Under the pieces are notes generated by a model. That model saw only the letters and a list, made by a program, of their open reading frames with translations. It ran no database searches and was not told the origin of the DNA. Made by a program: the position numbers and the translations under genes. Shown here one piece after another: positions 8,883 through 16,852 of a stretch of DNA of 64,000 nt; position 1 is the first letter of the stretch, and every line of letters starts with the position of its first letter. Source of the DNA: Catellatospora methionotrophica (GTDB lineage: Bacteria > Actinomycetota > Actinomycetes > Mycobacteriales > Micromonosporaceae); NCBI RefSeq assembly GCF_011297335.1, contig NZ_JAAOTJ010000001.1:1054001-1118000 (forward strand). The letters run 5' to 3'.

Positions 8883-10011
8883 GGGGCCACTCGAACGTCC
8901 AGCGAGTTCCTTCGCCGGTAGCCGATGCGAGGTGAACGCGGCAGCCGACGGCGTCGAGTCGGCCCGTGATGGAGTTCCGCACACCGTAGCGGTGCGGGCC
9001 GACCGTGGTGAGGTCGAAACCCGCTCCGTGGTCGGCGACGTGGACGATCACGCGACCAGGTGGCGCCTCGACCCGTACCTCGACGTCGGGGACGCCCGCG
9101 TGGCGGCTCACGTTCACCAGTGCCTCGCCGACGGCGCAGCACAGCGCTTCGGCGACGTCACCGGGCACGGTGCACGCGGCGGATGCCAGCCGCACCCGCA
9201 GTTCCGGCGGCGCCTGGTCCACGACGGCGGCGAGCCGTTCCGGCAGTGACACCGCGCCGATTTCCGGTTTCGTGGCCGGACCGCTCAGCGCGCGTACGTC
9301 GGAGGCGGACCGCTGGCGCACGACCGCGGCGAACGGTGTGGTGTCGACCGCGGCGATCGTGGTCAGGGTGGCCAGAGCAGTGTCGTGCAGGAGGCTGAGC
9401 TGGCGCAGCTCGTCACCGCGGCGGGCCTGCTCGATCGCGGCGGCTCGGGCGTCGGCCTGGGCTGCGGCGAGGGTCACGTCCGCGTCCCGTCCGGCGCGGC
9501 GGACCAGTCCCATGACTGTCGCGATCAGCAGCACCTGCGCCACTGCCACGGCGCCCGCGCCGAGGGCCGGCACGCCGGCGAGCCGCAGGCCGAGGGCGAA
9601 CACGGCCGCCAGTGTCAGGCCGACCGGGACCGACACCTGCCAGGGCCAGACGAAACAGATGCCGAGCAGGCAGGTCGTCAGGAGGACCTGCACCCAGCTC
9701 GCGCCTGCGGTGACCTGTTGCAGCGGCACGAGTTGCCCGATGTTCAGGCAGGTCGCCGCAGTGATGAGTGTGTCAGCGCAGGTCAGTGCACCCGTCAGGC
9801 CGGTGCGCAGCGCGGTGTACGCGTATGCCGAGGTCCAGGCGGCCACCAGTGCCAGGACGGTCAGCGACGTCGCGGCGCTGACCGGGGCCACTAGGGTCAG
9901 CGGGACCAGGGTGACGGCCACGGCCATGAGGCCCAGCCTTGCCCAGGCGGCGAGCCGTGCGGTGGTGGCCCGCAGCGGCGGCGCGGAGGTGCCGACCGTC
10001 GCTGCGCCCAT
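8875..10011 (-). CDS. Sensor histidine kinase (HisKA_3/NarL type)
   Basis: This 378-aa membrane kinase has about five or six hydrophobic segments in residues 20-170, a coiled-coil-like Ala-rich linker, and a probable phospho-acceptor His in LSLLHDTALATL. The HATPase domain at about 285-378 contains the N box EALVNVSRHA, the G1 box VADHGAGFD and the G2-like GVRNSITGRL. It is the first gene of an operon with a degenerate kinase and a LuxR-type regulator, linked by short overlaps, and it presumably phosphorylates that regulator. The ATG at 10011 follows a weak GCAGG site. The signal sensed is unknown. Confidence 0.82.
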   Translation of the reverse strand: MGAATVGTSAPPLRATTARLAAWARLGLMAVAVTLVPLTLVAPVSAATSLTVLALVAAWTSAYAYTALRTGLTGALTCADTLITAATCLNIGQLVPLQQVTAGASWVQVLLTTCLLGICFVWPWQVSVPVGLTLAAVFALGLRLAGVPALGAGAVAVAQVLLIATVMGLVRRAGRDADVTLAAAQADARAAAIEQARRGDELRQLSLLHDTALATLTTIAAVDTTPFAAVVRQRSASDVRALSGPATKPEIGAVSLPERLAAVVDQAPPELRVRLASAACTVPGDVAEALCCAVGEALVNVSRHAGVPDVEVRVEAPPGRVIVHVADHGAGFDLTTVGPHRYGVRNSITGRLDAVGCRVHLASATGEGTRWTFEWPHE

Positions 10012-10222
10012 GATCCTGCCACCCTCTGCCGCCCTCGAACGTGGTGGCCCTCAGCAGCTCAGGCCATGGCATGCGCACGATATCGAGCTGTTCGGAGGGT
10101 CGCCATCGATCGATGAGCCGGCCCGGCGGATTGGCCCGAACGGCCTAACCCATCGGGGCACCGCACGGGCTGCCCCGTTCCCGTCCACGGCAGTCCGTAC
10201 GCAGCTCAAATACTATGATCGC

Positions 10223-10513
10223 CTACTCGACGGGTGGCCGGTCGTCGCAGCCCTCGACGAGGTAGGTGGAGTAGCCTGCCTTGATGCCCCAGTCGAGGAC
10301 CACGCCCTGGCAGTTGGTGGTGTGGCCGCCCTGCAGCTGGGTGCGGGCGGCGTCGGCGTAGTAGAGCCAGCCGCACTTGGTGTTCGCGGCGCACTGGCCG
10401 TAGGCGAGGGCGGGCGAGGCGGGGGCGATGCCGAACCCCAGCGCGGCCACCGCCGCGGCGATCATCAGTCGACGAACCATGCGGTCGATACTCATCAATG
10501 AATGCGCGCTCAC
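10223..10513 (-). CDS. Small secreted DUF6289-like protein
   Basis: The GTG start at 10513 overlaps the TGA of the upstream glycosidase gene (GTGA), which suggests coupled translation; an internal ATG at 10495 is the alternative. The 96-aa product has a signal peptide ending around ALAYG. The mature part of about 55 residues has four cysteines, the motif CGWLYYADAARTQL and a YSTY motif near the end. This resembles small actinobacterial exported proteins of family DUF6289, recalled from memory. The function is unknown; the cysteines probably form disulphides outside the cell. Confidence 0.7.
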   Translation of the reverse strand: MSAHSLMSIDRMVRRLMIAAAVAALGFGIAPASPALAYGQCAANTKCGWLYYADAARTQLQGGHTTNCQGVVLDWGIKAGYSTYLVEGCDDRPPVE

Positions 10514-12519
10514 GCAAGGCCGGGATCCACCGCCCAGGTGCTGTCCTCGGTGAACCCCGCGGGTGCGTCGAAGGGCTGGCCACCGCCGGGAACGGCGATG
10601 TGGACCGCGGACGCGTAGTGGCGCAGTCGCCGGTCGGGGAAGTTGTGCGAGCGCAGCGCCACCTCTCCCAGCCCGACGGGCACGGGGCAGAAGGTGGCGT
10701 CGGCGCGCAGCAGTGCCGACCCGTCGTCGGGGGCCAGCCGCACCCGGTAGCCCGCGTGGCGCAGGTACTCCCCCGGCAGCCCGGCGGCCTCGAACGATAC
10801 GCAGGACGGGTCGGCCAGGCCCGGGCGCACGATCAATGTCGCGTCACGACGGTCCGCCAGCGGGCTGCCGGAACCGATCGGCGCGATCACGGCCAGCCGG
10901 TCCTGGTGGCGCAGCCGCCGGTCGGCCTGGCCGGGTGTGGTCGCCCGCAACGACACGCTGTCGCCGGGCCGCAGCGGCGGGGTGAGCGCGGCCGGGATCA
11001 CCCGCTGCGCGGGCGAGCCGTTGCAGTCCCACAACTGCAGGCGGGTGCCGTTGCCGGTCGCACCGCCGGGCGAGTCCAGGCAGCGGCCGGAGCGCGGGTG
11101 GACCAGGGTCCCGTCGGGGCGGCGCAGCCACTGCTGGTTGGGCAGCTGGTTGCAGGACCAGATCTGCAGCGGAGTGCCGTTGCCGGTGGCGGCACCGGGC
11201 ACGTCGAGGCAGCGGCCGTTGACCGTGAGCGAGCCGTCCGGACGCCAGGTCCACCGCTGTACGGCGGCGGTGTTGCAGGTCCACAGCTGCACCGCTTCGC
11301 CGTCGGCGTCGCCGCCTGCGGCCGCGTCCACGCAGGTGCCGCCGACGGCGCTCAGGGCGCCGGTCTGCGCGACCGCCGGGGGCAGCAGCGCGGCGGCGGC
11401 GTGGGCACGGCATACGCCGTCGGTGCCGGGTTCGGTGGTGACCTGGGCCAGGCCGTTGCCGTCGAGCGGGACCAGGGTGGGACTGTAGTGGGGGCATACG
11501 CCGGTGGCGGCCGCGGGCACGCCGAGCGGGGCGGGCAGCACGTTCCAGCCGTCCAGTGCCGGGTTCGCGGTCAGCAGCGCCACGCCGTTGACCGCGGCGG
11601 TCGAGCCGTCGGCGTTGCGGATCTGCTGCGCCACCAGCAGCACCCGGCCGGACGCGGCGACCGCCAGGGTCGGTGTCGCCACCAGGTAGCGGCCGTCTGC
11701 GGTGCGGGCCAGCGGGCCGAGGTCGGCGGGGTCGCCCCAGTTCCAGCCGTCGGGTGAGGTGCGGTGGCGTACGGCGCAGTCGAACTGGCCGCCGTAGCCG
11801 CAGACCTCGTACGCCATCAGGTAGCTTCCGCCGGGCAGCCGCCGTACGGAGGGCATGCCGGGCCGGTGGCCCGCGGCGGTGCCGGTGACGGTCCAGGTGC
11901 GCTGACCCCACTGCCTGCCGTCGGTGGTGAGCACGCGGGCCAGCAGCTGGCTGTGGCCGGGTTGGCTCTCGTCGGCGAAGTGCAGCACCAGGCGTCCTGA
12001 GGCATCGACGGCGAACTCCGGCTCCCACAGGCCTCCGCTGTTCGCGGACTCGACCGCCGTCGACAGGTAGGTCCAGCTGCGGCCGAGGTCGCCGCTGTGC
12101 CAAACGCGCAGCGACATGCGCCGGGTGCCGCCGCCGTCCTGACCGATGCTGCCCGCCCACAGCAGTGTGCCCGCGGGCAGCGCACCGAGCTGGCGGGGCA
12201 GTTCGAACAGAGTGGTGCAGCACAGCCCCGCGCGGGCGGCGGTGTCGGCGACGGTGCCGACCCGGCGGTAGGTGACGCCGCCGTCGGTGCTCTCGCTGAT
12301 CGCGCCCACCGGGCCGCCGGGCGGGAAGCCGGTGGTGGTCAGCAGCAGGCGGCCGTTGGCGGTGCCGCTGTGGGCCAGGCGGACAGCGCGCGGGTACATG
12401 GCCGCGTCGGGGCTGACCGGGGTTCCGCCGACGGCGGCGGCCGGGCTCGGTGGTGTGGCGGCCAGTCCCGTGGCGGCGAGCAGCGCTGCGGTCAGGATGG
12501 CGAGTGGTCGCCGGAGCAT
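10510..12519 (-). CDS. Secreted sialidase-fold exo-glycosidase with ricin-type and AbfB modules
   Basis: The ATG at 12519 is preceded by AAGGGAG and starts a 669-aa product with a signal peptide (residues 1-32). Residues 35-390 have the repeats of a sialidase/GH93-like six-bladed propeller, with Asp-box-like motifs such as STDGGVTY and SGDLGRSW. Residues 390-510 carry a ricin B lectin domain with WTW, QQW and AQR positions of QxW-type repeats. The C-terminal ~150 residues resemble an AbfB (CBM42, arabinofuranose-binding) domain with RRLRHQ and RRLRHY repeats. The module set favours arabinan or arabinoxylan degradation over sialic acid cleavage. A LacI/CebR-like operator lies 30 bp upstream, which suggests sugar induction. 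Confidence 0.78.
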   Translation of the reverse strand: MLRRPLAILTAALLAATGLAATPPSPAAAVGGTPVSPDAAMYPRAVRLAHSGTANGRLLLTTTGFPPGGPVGAISESTDGGVTYRRVGTVADTAARAGLCCTTLFELPRQLGALPAGTLLWAGSIGQDGGGTRRMSLRVWHSGDLGRSWTYLSTAVESANSGGLWEPEFAVDASGRLVLHFADESQPGHSQLLARVLTTDGRQWGQRTWTVTGTAAGHRPGMPSVRRLPGGSYLMAYEVCGYGGQFDCAVRHRTSPDGWNWGDPADLGPLARTADGRYLVATPTLAVAASGRVLLVAQQIRNADGSTAAVNGVALLTANPALDGWNVLPAPLGVPAAATGVCPHYSPTLVPLDGNGLAQVTTEPGTDGVCRAHAAAALLPPAVAQTGALSAVGGTCVDAAAGGDADGEAVQLWTCNTAAVQRWTWRPDGSLTVNGRCLDVPGAATGNGTPLQIWSCNQLPNQQWLRRPDGTLVHPRSGRCLDSPGGATGNGTRLQLWDCNGSPAQRVIPAALTPPLRPGDSVSLRATTPGQADRRLRHQDRLAVIAPIGSGSPLADRRDATLIVRPGLADPSCVSFEAAGLPGEYLRHAGYRVRLAPDDGSALLRADATFCPVPVGLGEVALRSHNFPDRRLRHYASAVHIAVPGGGQPFDAPAGFTEDSTWAVDPGLA

Positions 12520-12548
12520 GGCGGCTCCCTTCAGGACGATTCCGGGAC

Positions 12549-12562
12549 TGGGAGCGCTCCCG
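12549..12562. promoter_or_regulatory. LacI/CebR-like operator TGGGAGCGCTCCCG
   Basis: The palindrome GGGAGCGCTCCC lies 30 bp upstream of the ATG of the secreted glycosidase. It matches 13 of 14 positions of the operator TGGGAGCGCTCCCA that I know for CebR-type LacI-family repressors of glycan utilisation in Streptomyces. Its position over the likely promoter or leader fits repression. A second copy lies at 25120-25133. Confidence 0.7.
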
Positions 12563-12690
12563 GATGGACGGAAGCGTAGGGCATCGACGACCGTCGACCA
12601 CATGTCTTTCGCAAACCCACCAGGCCGCTCCGTCGGCCCTGCGATCCGGCACAACGTGCGGGCGGCACAGCCGACGTGGCGGGCCTTACG

Positions 12691-12719
12691 CCGGTCCCGC
12701 CCGGACGGGGCGGGACCGG
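12691..12719 (-). terminator. Strong hairpin terminator after the M4 peptidase gene
   Basis: A perfect 12-bp stem (CCGGTCCCGCCC / GGGCGGGACCGG) with a 5-nt loop begins about 10 bp after the M4 peptidase stop codon. No U-tract follows. Confidence 0.8.
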
Positions 12720-12728
12720 CGCCGGTCA

Positions 12729-14951
12729 TCAGGGCAGGGCGTACTTGGACTTCAGGTAGTTCTGCGTGGCCACGCGGTCGGCGTCGCTGAGCCCGCTCGG
12801 GTAGACGAGCAGTTCGGCGAGGTCGCCCTGCATGAACGACGAGGAGTAGTACGCCCCGATCTGGTTGATCGACCAGCCGCCGGAGGCGGCGACCGGTGTC
12901 GAGGTGTACAGGGTCCCGTCGCGGTAGACCCGCAGGGTCGCGCCGTCGTACCGCACGACCAGGTCGTGGAAGACCCGGGTGTTGCCGACGGTGCTGGTCG
13001 TGGCGGGGATGCCGTTGCTGCCGTAGACGAGGGCCTGGGTGCCGTTCTCCCAGCGGAGCTGGTTGTTGGCGTTGTCGCCGCCGGGTCCGAGGATCATGCT
13101 GTACGTCTCGGTCGGTTTGGTGTTCTTGCCGACGACGAAAACGGTGAACGTGGTGGGGTTGACGGTGACCAGGCTCAGCGACTGGCTGCCGCCGAAACGC
13201 ACCACCGGCTTGCCGTTGACGACGGCGCCGACCAGGCTCGGCTGGCGGGCAGCCACGGGCATGCTCGCGTGGTGGCCGGTGCCGCTCTGGTCGGCCCAGT
13301 TGGTGACCTTGCCGGCGCTGGTGGTGACGCCGGTGTCGGCGCGCAGCCAGACGACGCTGCCCGCCGCGGGTGCCGCGCAGGGGTTGACGCCGATGACGTT
13401 GACCGCCGCCCAGGCCAGGTGCACGGCCTTGTGCTCGATGGAGCAGGAGCCGTAGAGGTCGGCCGCGGCGGCGAGGGTGCCGGTGCGGGCGGCGGCGTAG
13501 GTGGTGCCGGAGGTGAAGTACACGTCCAGCGCCCGGTACCAGATCTTCTCAGCCTTGGCGCGGCCGATGCCGACGACCGGCGCGGCCGAGCCGCAGATGG
13601 GGCTGGTGCCGTACGCGGTGGCCCCGGTGCCCACGGCGAGGTTGAAGAAGAAGTGGTTGCCGACCCCGGAGGAGTAGTGCGGGTCGACGCTCGGGGTGGT
13701 CGGGCCGTAACAGGTGTGCGAGGCGCCGTCGAGGCCCGGGTTGTACATGTAGCGCAGCGGCGCCCCGGTGCCGAAGATGTCGATCTTCTCGCCGACGGTG
13801 TAGTCGCCCGGGTCGGCGGTGACGCCCGCGTAGAACTCGACCATGTTGCCGAAGATGTCGCTGGTCGCCTCGTTGAGGCCGCCGGACTCACCGGAGTAGA
13901 TCAGCCCGGCCAGCGCCTGGGTGACGCCGTGGCTCATCTCGTGACCCGCCACGTCCAGCGCGGTCAGCGGCTTGAGGCCGCCCGCGCCGTCGCCGTAGGT
14001 CATCTGGACGCCGTCCCAGAACGCGTTGACGTAGCTGCTGCCGTAGTGCACGCGGGAGGTGACTCCCACACAGTCGCCCCAGATCCCGCACCGGCCGTGG
14101 ACGAGTTTGAAGTAGTCGTAGGTCTTGGCCGCGCCGAAGTGCGCGTCGGCTCCCGCGGTCTGCACGTGGGTGGGCAGGCCGTTGCCCCACACGTTGTCGG
14201 CGTCGGTCATCGTCGCGCAGCCGCCGCCGGTCGCGCCGCCCATGCTGCACACCCGGTTGTTGCCGTGCGACGGGTCGATCAGCGAGTACGTCACCGGCGA
14301 CGACGAGGTCAGCGTCGTGTCGAGCGGGACGGTGCCGGAGTACATGGAGTTGCCGGTGCCCAGCACGTGCTCGATCTCGTCGAAGCCGCCCAGGACCGCC
14401 CCGGTGCGGGCGTCGGTGATGACATGCAGCACCGACGGGGTCTGCCCGTCGGGGGCCCAGCCGCGCACGACGGTCTCCCAGGCCAGCTTCGGCGCAGCCG
14501 GGCGGCTGGCGTCAACGAACAGGTCAGGGACGCCGACCGTGGTCACCGTGCCGGTGAAGGCCCGTTCGGCGGCGGCCCGGGCCTCGTTCGCCGTGGTCTT
14601 CGGGGTGGTGGGGACGGCCAGCGGCGCGGTGAGGCTGGTCGAGGCGCCCGCGAACGCTCCGTCGCGGGCAGTGTGCACGACCAGGTCGCCTCCGTACACG
14701 CGCAGGCCGCGATAGGTCCGCTCGTAGCGGACGTGCCCGGTGCCGCCGGGGTCGGCGATCGTGCGGCGCACGGTGTAGGTCTCGGCGTCGGTTCCGTGGA
14801 TCGTGTCCCGGTGCCGGGCGAGCGCGGCGGTGGCCACGTCGGCCAGGGTCGGGGGTCCGGCCGGTGCCGCGGTGGCCGTGCCGCCCGACAGCGGGGTGAG
14901 CAGGGCGGCCAGCAGCAGTGCGCCGGTGGCGCCCGCGAGGGTACGTCGCAT
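12729..14951 (-). CDS. Secreted M4 (thermolysin-family) metallopeptidase with LamG-like C-terminus
   Basis: The ATG at 14951 follows GGAGAGGA and opens a 740-aa preproprotein: signal peptide (1-29), FTP/PepSY-type propeptide (about 30-215), then the M4 catalytic domain. The zinc motif is GHEMSH near residue 335, and the third ligand lies in GGLNEATSDIFG about 20 residues later. The conserved C-terminal M4 region continues to about residue 520 (HLAWAAVN). A LamG/concanavalin-like module occupies about 560-740 (WADQSGTGHHA). It is an extracellular neutral protease probably activated by propeptide removal; the lectin-like tail may bind substrate or cell surface. Upstream, 14952-15069 is AT-rich for this genome and probably holds the promoter. 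Confidence 0.93.
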   Translation of the reverse strand: MRRTLAGATGALLLAALLTPLSGGTATAAPAGPPTLADVATAALARHRDTIHGTDAETYTVRRTIADPGGTGHVRYERTYRGLRVYGGDLVVHTARDGAFAGASTSLTAPLAVPTTPKTTANEARAAAERAFTGTVTTVGVPDLFVDASRPAAPKLAWETVVRGWAPDGQTPSVLHVITDARTGAVLGGFDEIEHVLGTGNSMYSGTVPLDTTLTSSSPVTYSLIDPSHGNNRVCSMGGATGGGCATMTDADNVWGNGLPTHVQTAGADAHFGAAKTYDYFKLVHGRCGIWGDCVGVTSRVHYGSSYVNAFWDGVQMTYGDGAGGLKPLTALDVAGHEMSHGVTQALAGLIYSGESGGLNEATSDIFGNMVEFYAGVTADPGDYTVGEKIDIFGTGAPLRYMYNPGLDGASHTCYGPTTPSVDPHYSSGVGNHFFFNLAVGTGATAYGTSPICGSAAPVVGIGRAKAEKIWYRALDVYFTSGTTYAAARTGTLAAAADLYGSCSIEHKAVHLAWAAVNVIGVNPCAAPAAGSVVWLRADTGVTTSAGKVTNWADQSGTGHHASMPVAARQPSLVGAVVNGKPVVRFGGSQSLSLVTVNPTTFTVFVVGKNTKPTETYSMILGPGGDNANNQLRWENGTQALVYGSNGIPATTSTVGNTRVFHDLVVRYDGATLRVYRDGTLYTSTPVAASGGWSINQIGAYYSSSFMQGDLAELLVYPSGLSDADRVATQNYLKSKYALP

Positions 14952-15069
14952 GTGCGTCCTCTCCGAACAGCATGGTTTGCCGTGGATGTCGCCACGGCAG
15001 TCCATGTATATCGAAGACACTCACACACGTAAATATTGATGATCTACATTTTATCCGACAGCGTGAGCC

Positions 15070-16848
15070 TCACCGGTAAGCTGCGGCCTGGGTGGCGTAC
15101 AGGGCCGCGTACACCCCGTCGAGGCGGATCAGCTCGTCGTGGGTGCCCATCTCGCGCACTCCCCCGTCACCCATCACGATGATGAGGTCGGCGGCGCGGA
15201 CGGTCGAGAACCGGTGCGACACGAACACGGTCACCCCGCCGCTGTCGGCGGCGACCCGGGCCGCGCCGTCGGCGTACCGCGCGAACAACCGGTGCTCCGC
15301 CTCGGCGTCCAAGGCCGAGGCGGGCTCGTCGAGCACCATCAGCAGCGGGGCGTCGCGCATCATGGCCCGCCCGAGGGCGAACTGCTGCCACTGCCCCCCG
15401 GACACGTCGACGCCGCCGTCGGCGTGGCCGCGGCCCAGGCGGGTGTCCAGGCCGTACGGCAGGTGTTCGGTGACGGTGCTGTGGGCGCGGGCCAGGCCGG
15501 TGCGTACCGCGGTGTCGTCCTTGGCGCGGGGCAGGTCGCCGATGCCGACGGCGAGCCGGGCGGTCAGTTCGGGGCGGGCGTAGTCCTGGAACACCGCGGT
15601 GGTCCGGGCGCGCCAGGCGTCGAGGTCGAGGTGGCGCAGGTCGACGCCGTCGACCAGGATCTCGCCCTGGTCGGGTTCGTAGAACCGGTTGAGGAGCTTG
15701 ACCAGGGTCGTCTTGCCGGCTCCGTTCTCCCCGACGATCGCGACGGTGCTGCCGGCGGGTAGGAGCAGGTCGACGTCGTGCAGCACGGGTTCGGCCGCGC
15801 TGGGATAGGCGAACGTGACGTGGCGCAGGCGGATGCCTTCCAGGAGCCGCGCGGGCGGGGCCACCGGCGCGCCGGGCGTGGTGTGCGGGGCCCGGACGAG
15901 GTCGCGGACGTCGTCGAGGCGGCGCAGCGACCGGCCGCTGCGCACGAGCTGCTGGGTGATCGTGACGGCGGCGGTGACCTGCTGGTTGAGCTGCGAGGCC
16001 AGCACGACGGCGAGCACGACGTCACCGACGCCGGCGTGGCCGCGTACGGCGTCGCCGACGACCAGGACCAGGGCCGCTACGTAGCCGCAGGCGAACACGG
16101 CCTGCCCGGCGGCCCGCCACAGCCCGGCGGTCAGCTCGCCGCGCCAGATCCGGGCCGTGGCACGCCGCCAGTGGGCGGCGTAGCGCTGCTGCAGGTGCTC
16201 GACGAGGCCGAGTAGGCGCAGCTCCTTGGCCGAGGCGGCGTCGGTGGTCAGCTCGAACAGGTGCCGGGCCTGCCGGGTGTCGACGGTGCTGTCCTCGCGG
16301 GCCCGGTCGGCGGCGGCCTGGGCGCGGCGGCCGGCCAGCAGCGGCAGCGCCGCCAGCAACGGCAGCACCACCAGCGCCGGGTGCGCCAGGGTCAGCAGCA
16401 CGGTGGTCAGCAGCAGGCTGACGGCCAGGGAGCCGCCGGTCAGCACCGCCTGCAGTCCTTCGCCGATGCGCTGCAACTCGTCCTGGGCCAGGGCCATCCG
16501 GTCGGCGTGTTCGGGCCGTTCGTGGTGGTCCAGGTGCGCGGTGCCGTTGCTGATCGCGATGAGCTGCTCGTCGGTGCTGAGCACGTTGAGTTCGGACACC
16601 TCGAAGTACGCGATGTGCGCGAAGTGTGCGCAGGTCAGGGCCGCGATCGCGGCGGCCGCGACGGCCACGCCCGACCAGGCCGCGGCCTGGACCCGCCCGG
16701 CGGCGGCATTGTCGGTGAGGTGTTTGAGCGCGAGCGCGGCCAGCGGCACCGCGACGGCGTTGCCCGCCATCAGCGCCAGCGCGACCGTCATCTTGCGCCG
16801 GTCCTGCCGCCAGGACAGGCGCAGCAGGCCGGTGATCGCCTTCAGCAT
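15070..16848 (-). CDS. ABC exporter half-transporter (fused permease and ATPase)
   Basis: The 592-aa protein has an N-terminal transmembrane domain of about six helices (residues 15-300) and a C-terminal ATPase: Walker A GENGAGKTT, Q loop near AVFQDYARPEL, signature VSGGQWQQ, Walker B LLMVLDEP and switch SHRFS. The family exports lipids, peptides or natural products; position next to an NRPS suggests export of its product. It starts 4 bp after the stop of a second ABC half-unit, with which it probably forms a heterodimer. It is the last gene of the minus-strand NRPS operon. Confidence 0.9.
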   Translation of the reverse strand: MLKAITGLLRLSWRQDRRKMTVALALMAGNAVAVPLAALALKHLTDNAAAGRVQAAAWSGVAVAAAAIAALTCAHFAHIAYFEVSELNVLSTDEQLIAISNGTAHLDHHERPEHADRMALAQDELQRIGEGLQAVLTGGSLAVSLLLTTVLLTLAHPALVVLPLLAALPLLAGRRAQAAADRAREDSTVDTRQARHLFELTTDAASAKELRLLGLVEHLQQRYAAHWRRATARIWRGELTAGLWRAAGQAVFACGYVAALVLVVGDAVRGHAGVGDVVLAVVLASQLNQQVTAAVTITQQLVRSGRSLRRLDDVRDLVRAPHTTPGAPVAPPARLLEGIRLRHVTFAYPSAAEPVLHDVDLLLPAGSTVAIVGENGAGKTTLVKLLNRFYEPDQGEILVDGVDLRHLDLDAWRARTTAVFQDYARPELTARLAVGIGDLPRAKDDTAVRTGLARAHSTVTEHLPYGLDTRLGRGHADGGVDVSGGQWQQFALGRAMMRDAPLLMVLDEPASALDAEAEHRLFARYADGAARVAADSGGVTVFVSHRFSTVRAADLIIVMGDGGVREMGTHDELIRLDGVYAALYATQAAAYR

Positions 16849-16852
16849 CGGG

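Noticed and set aside
12450-15032. 860-codon plus-strand ORF across the M4 peptidase gene
   Set aside because: Antisense to a clear M4 metallopeptidase; composition is Gly/Val/Arg-rich and without motifs.
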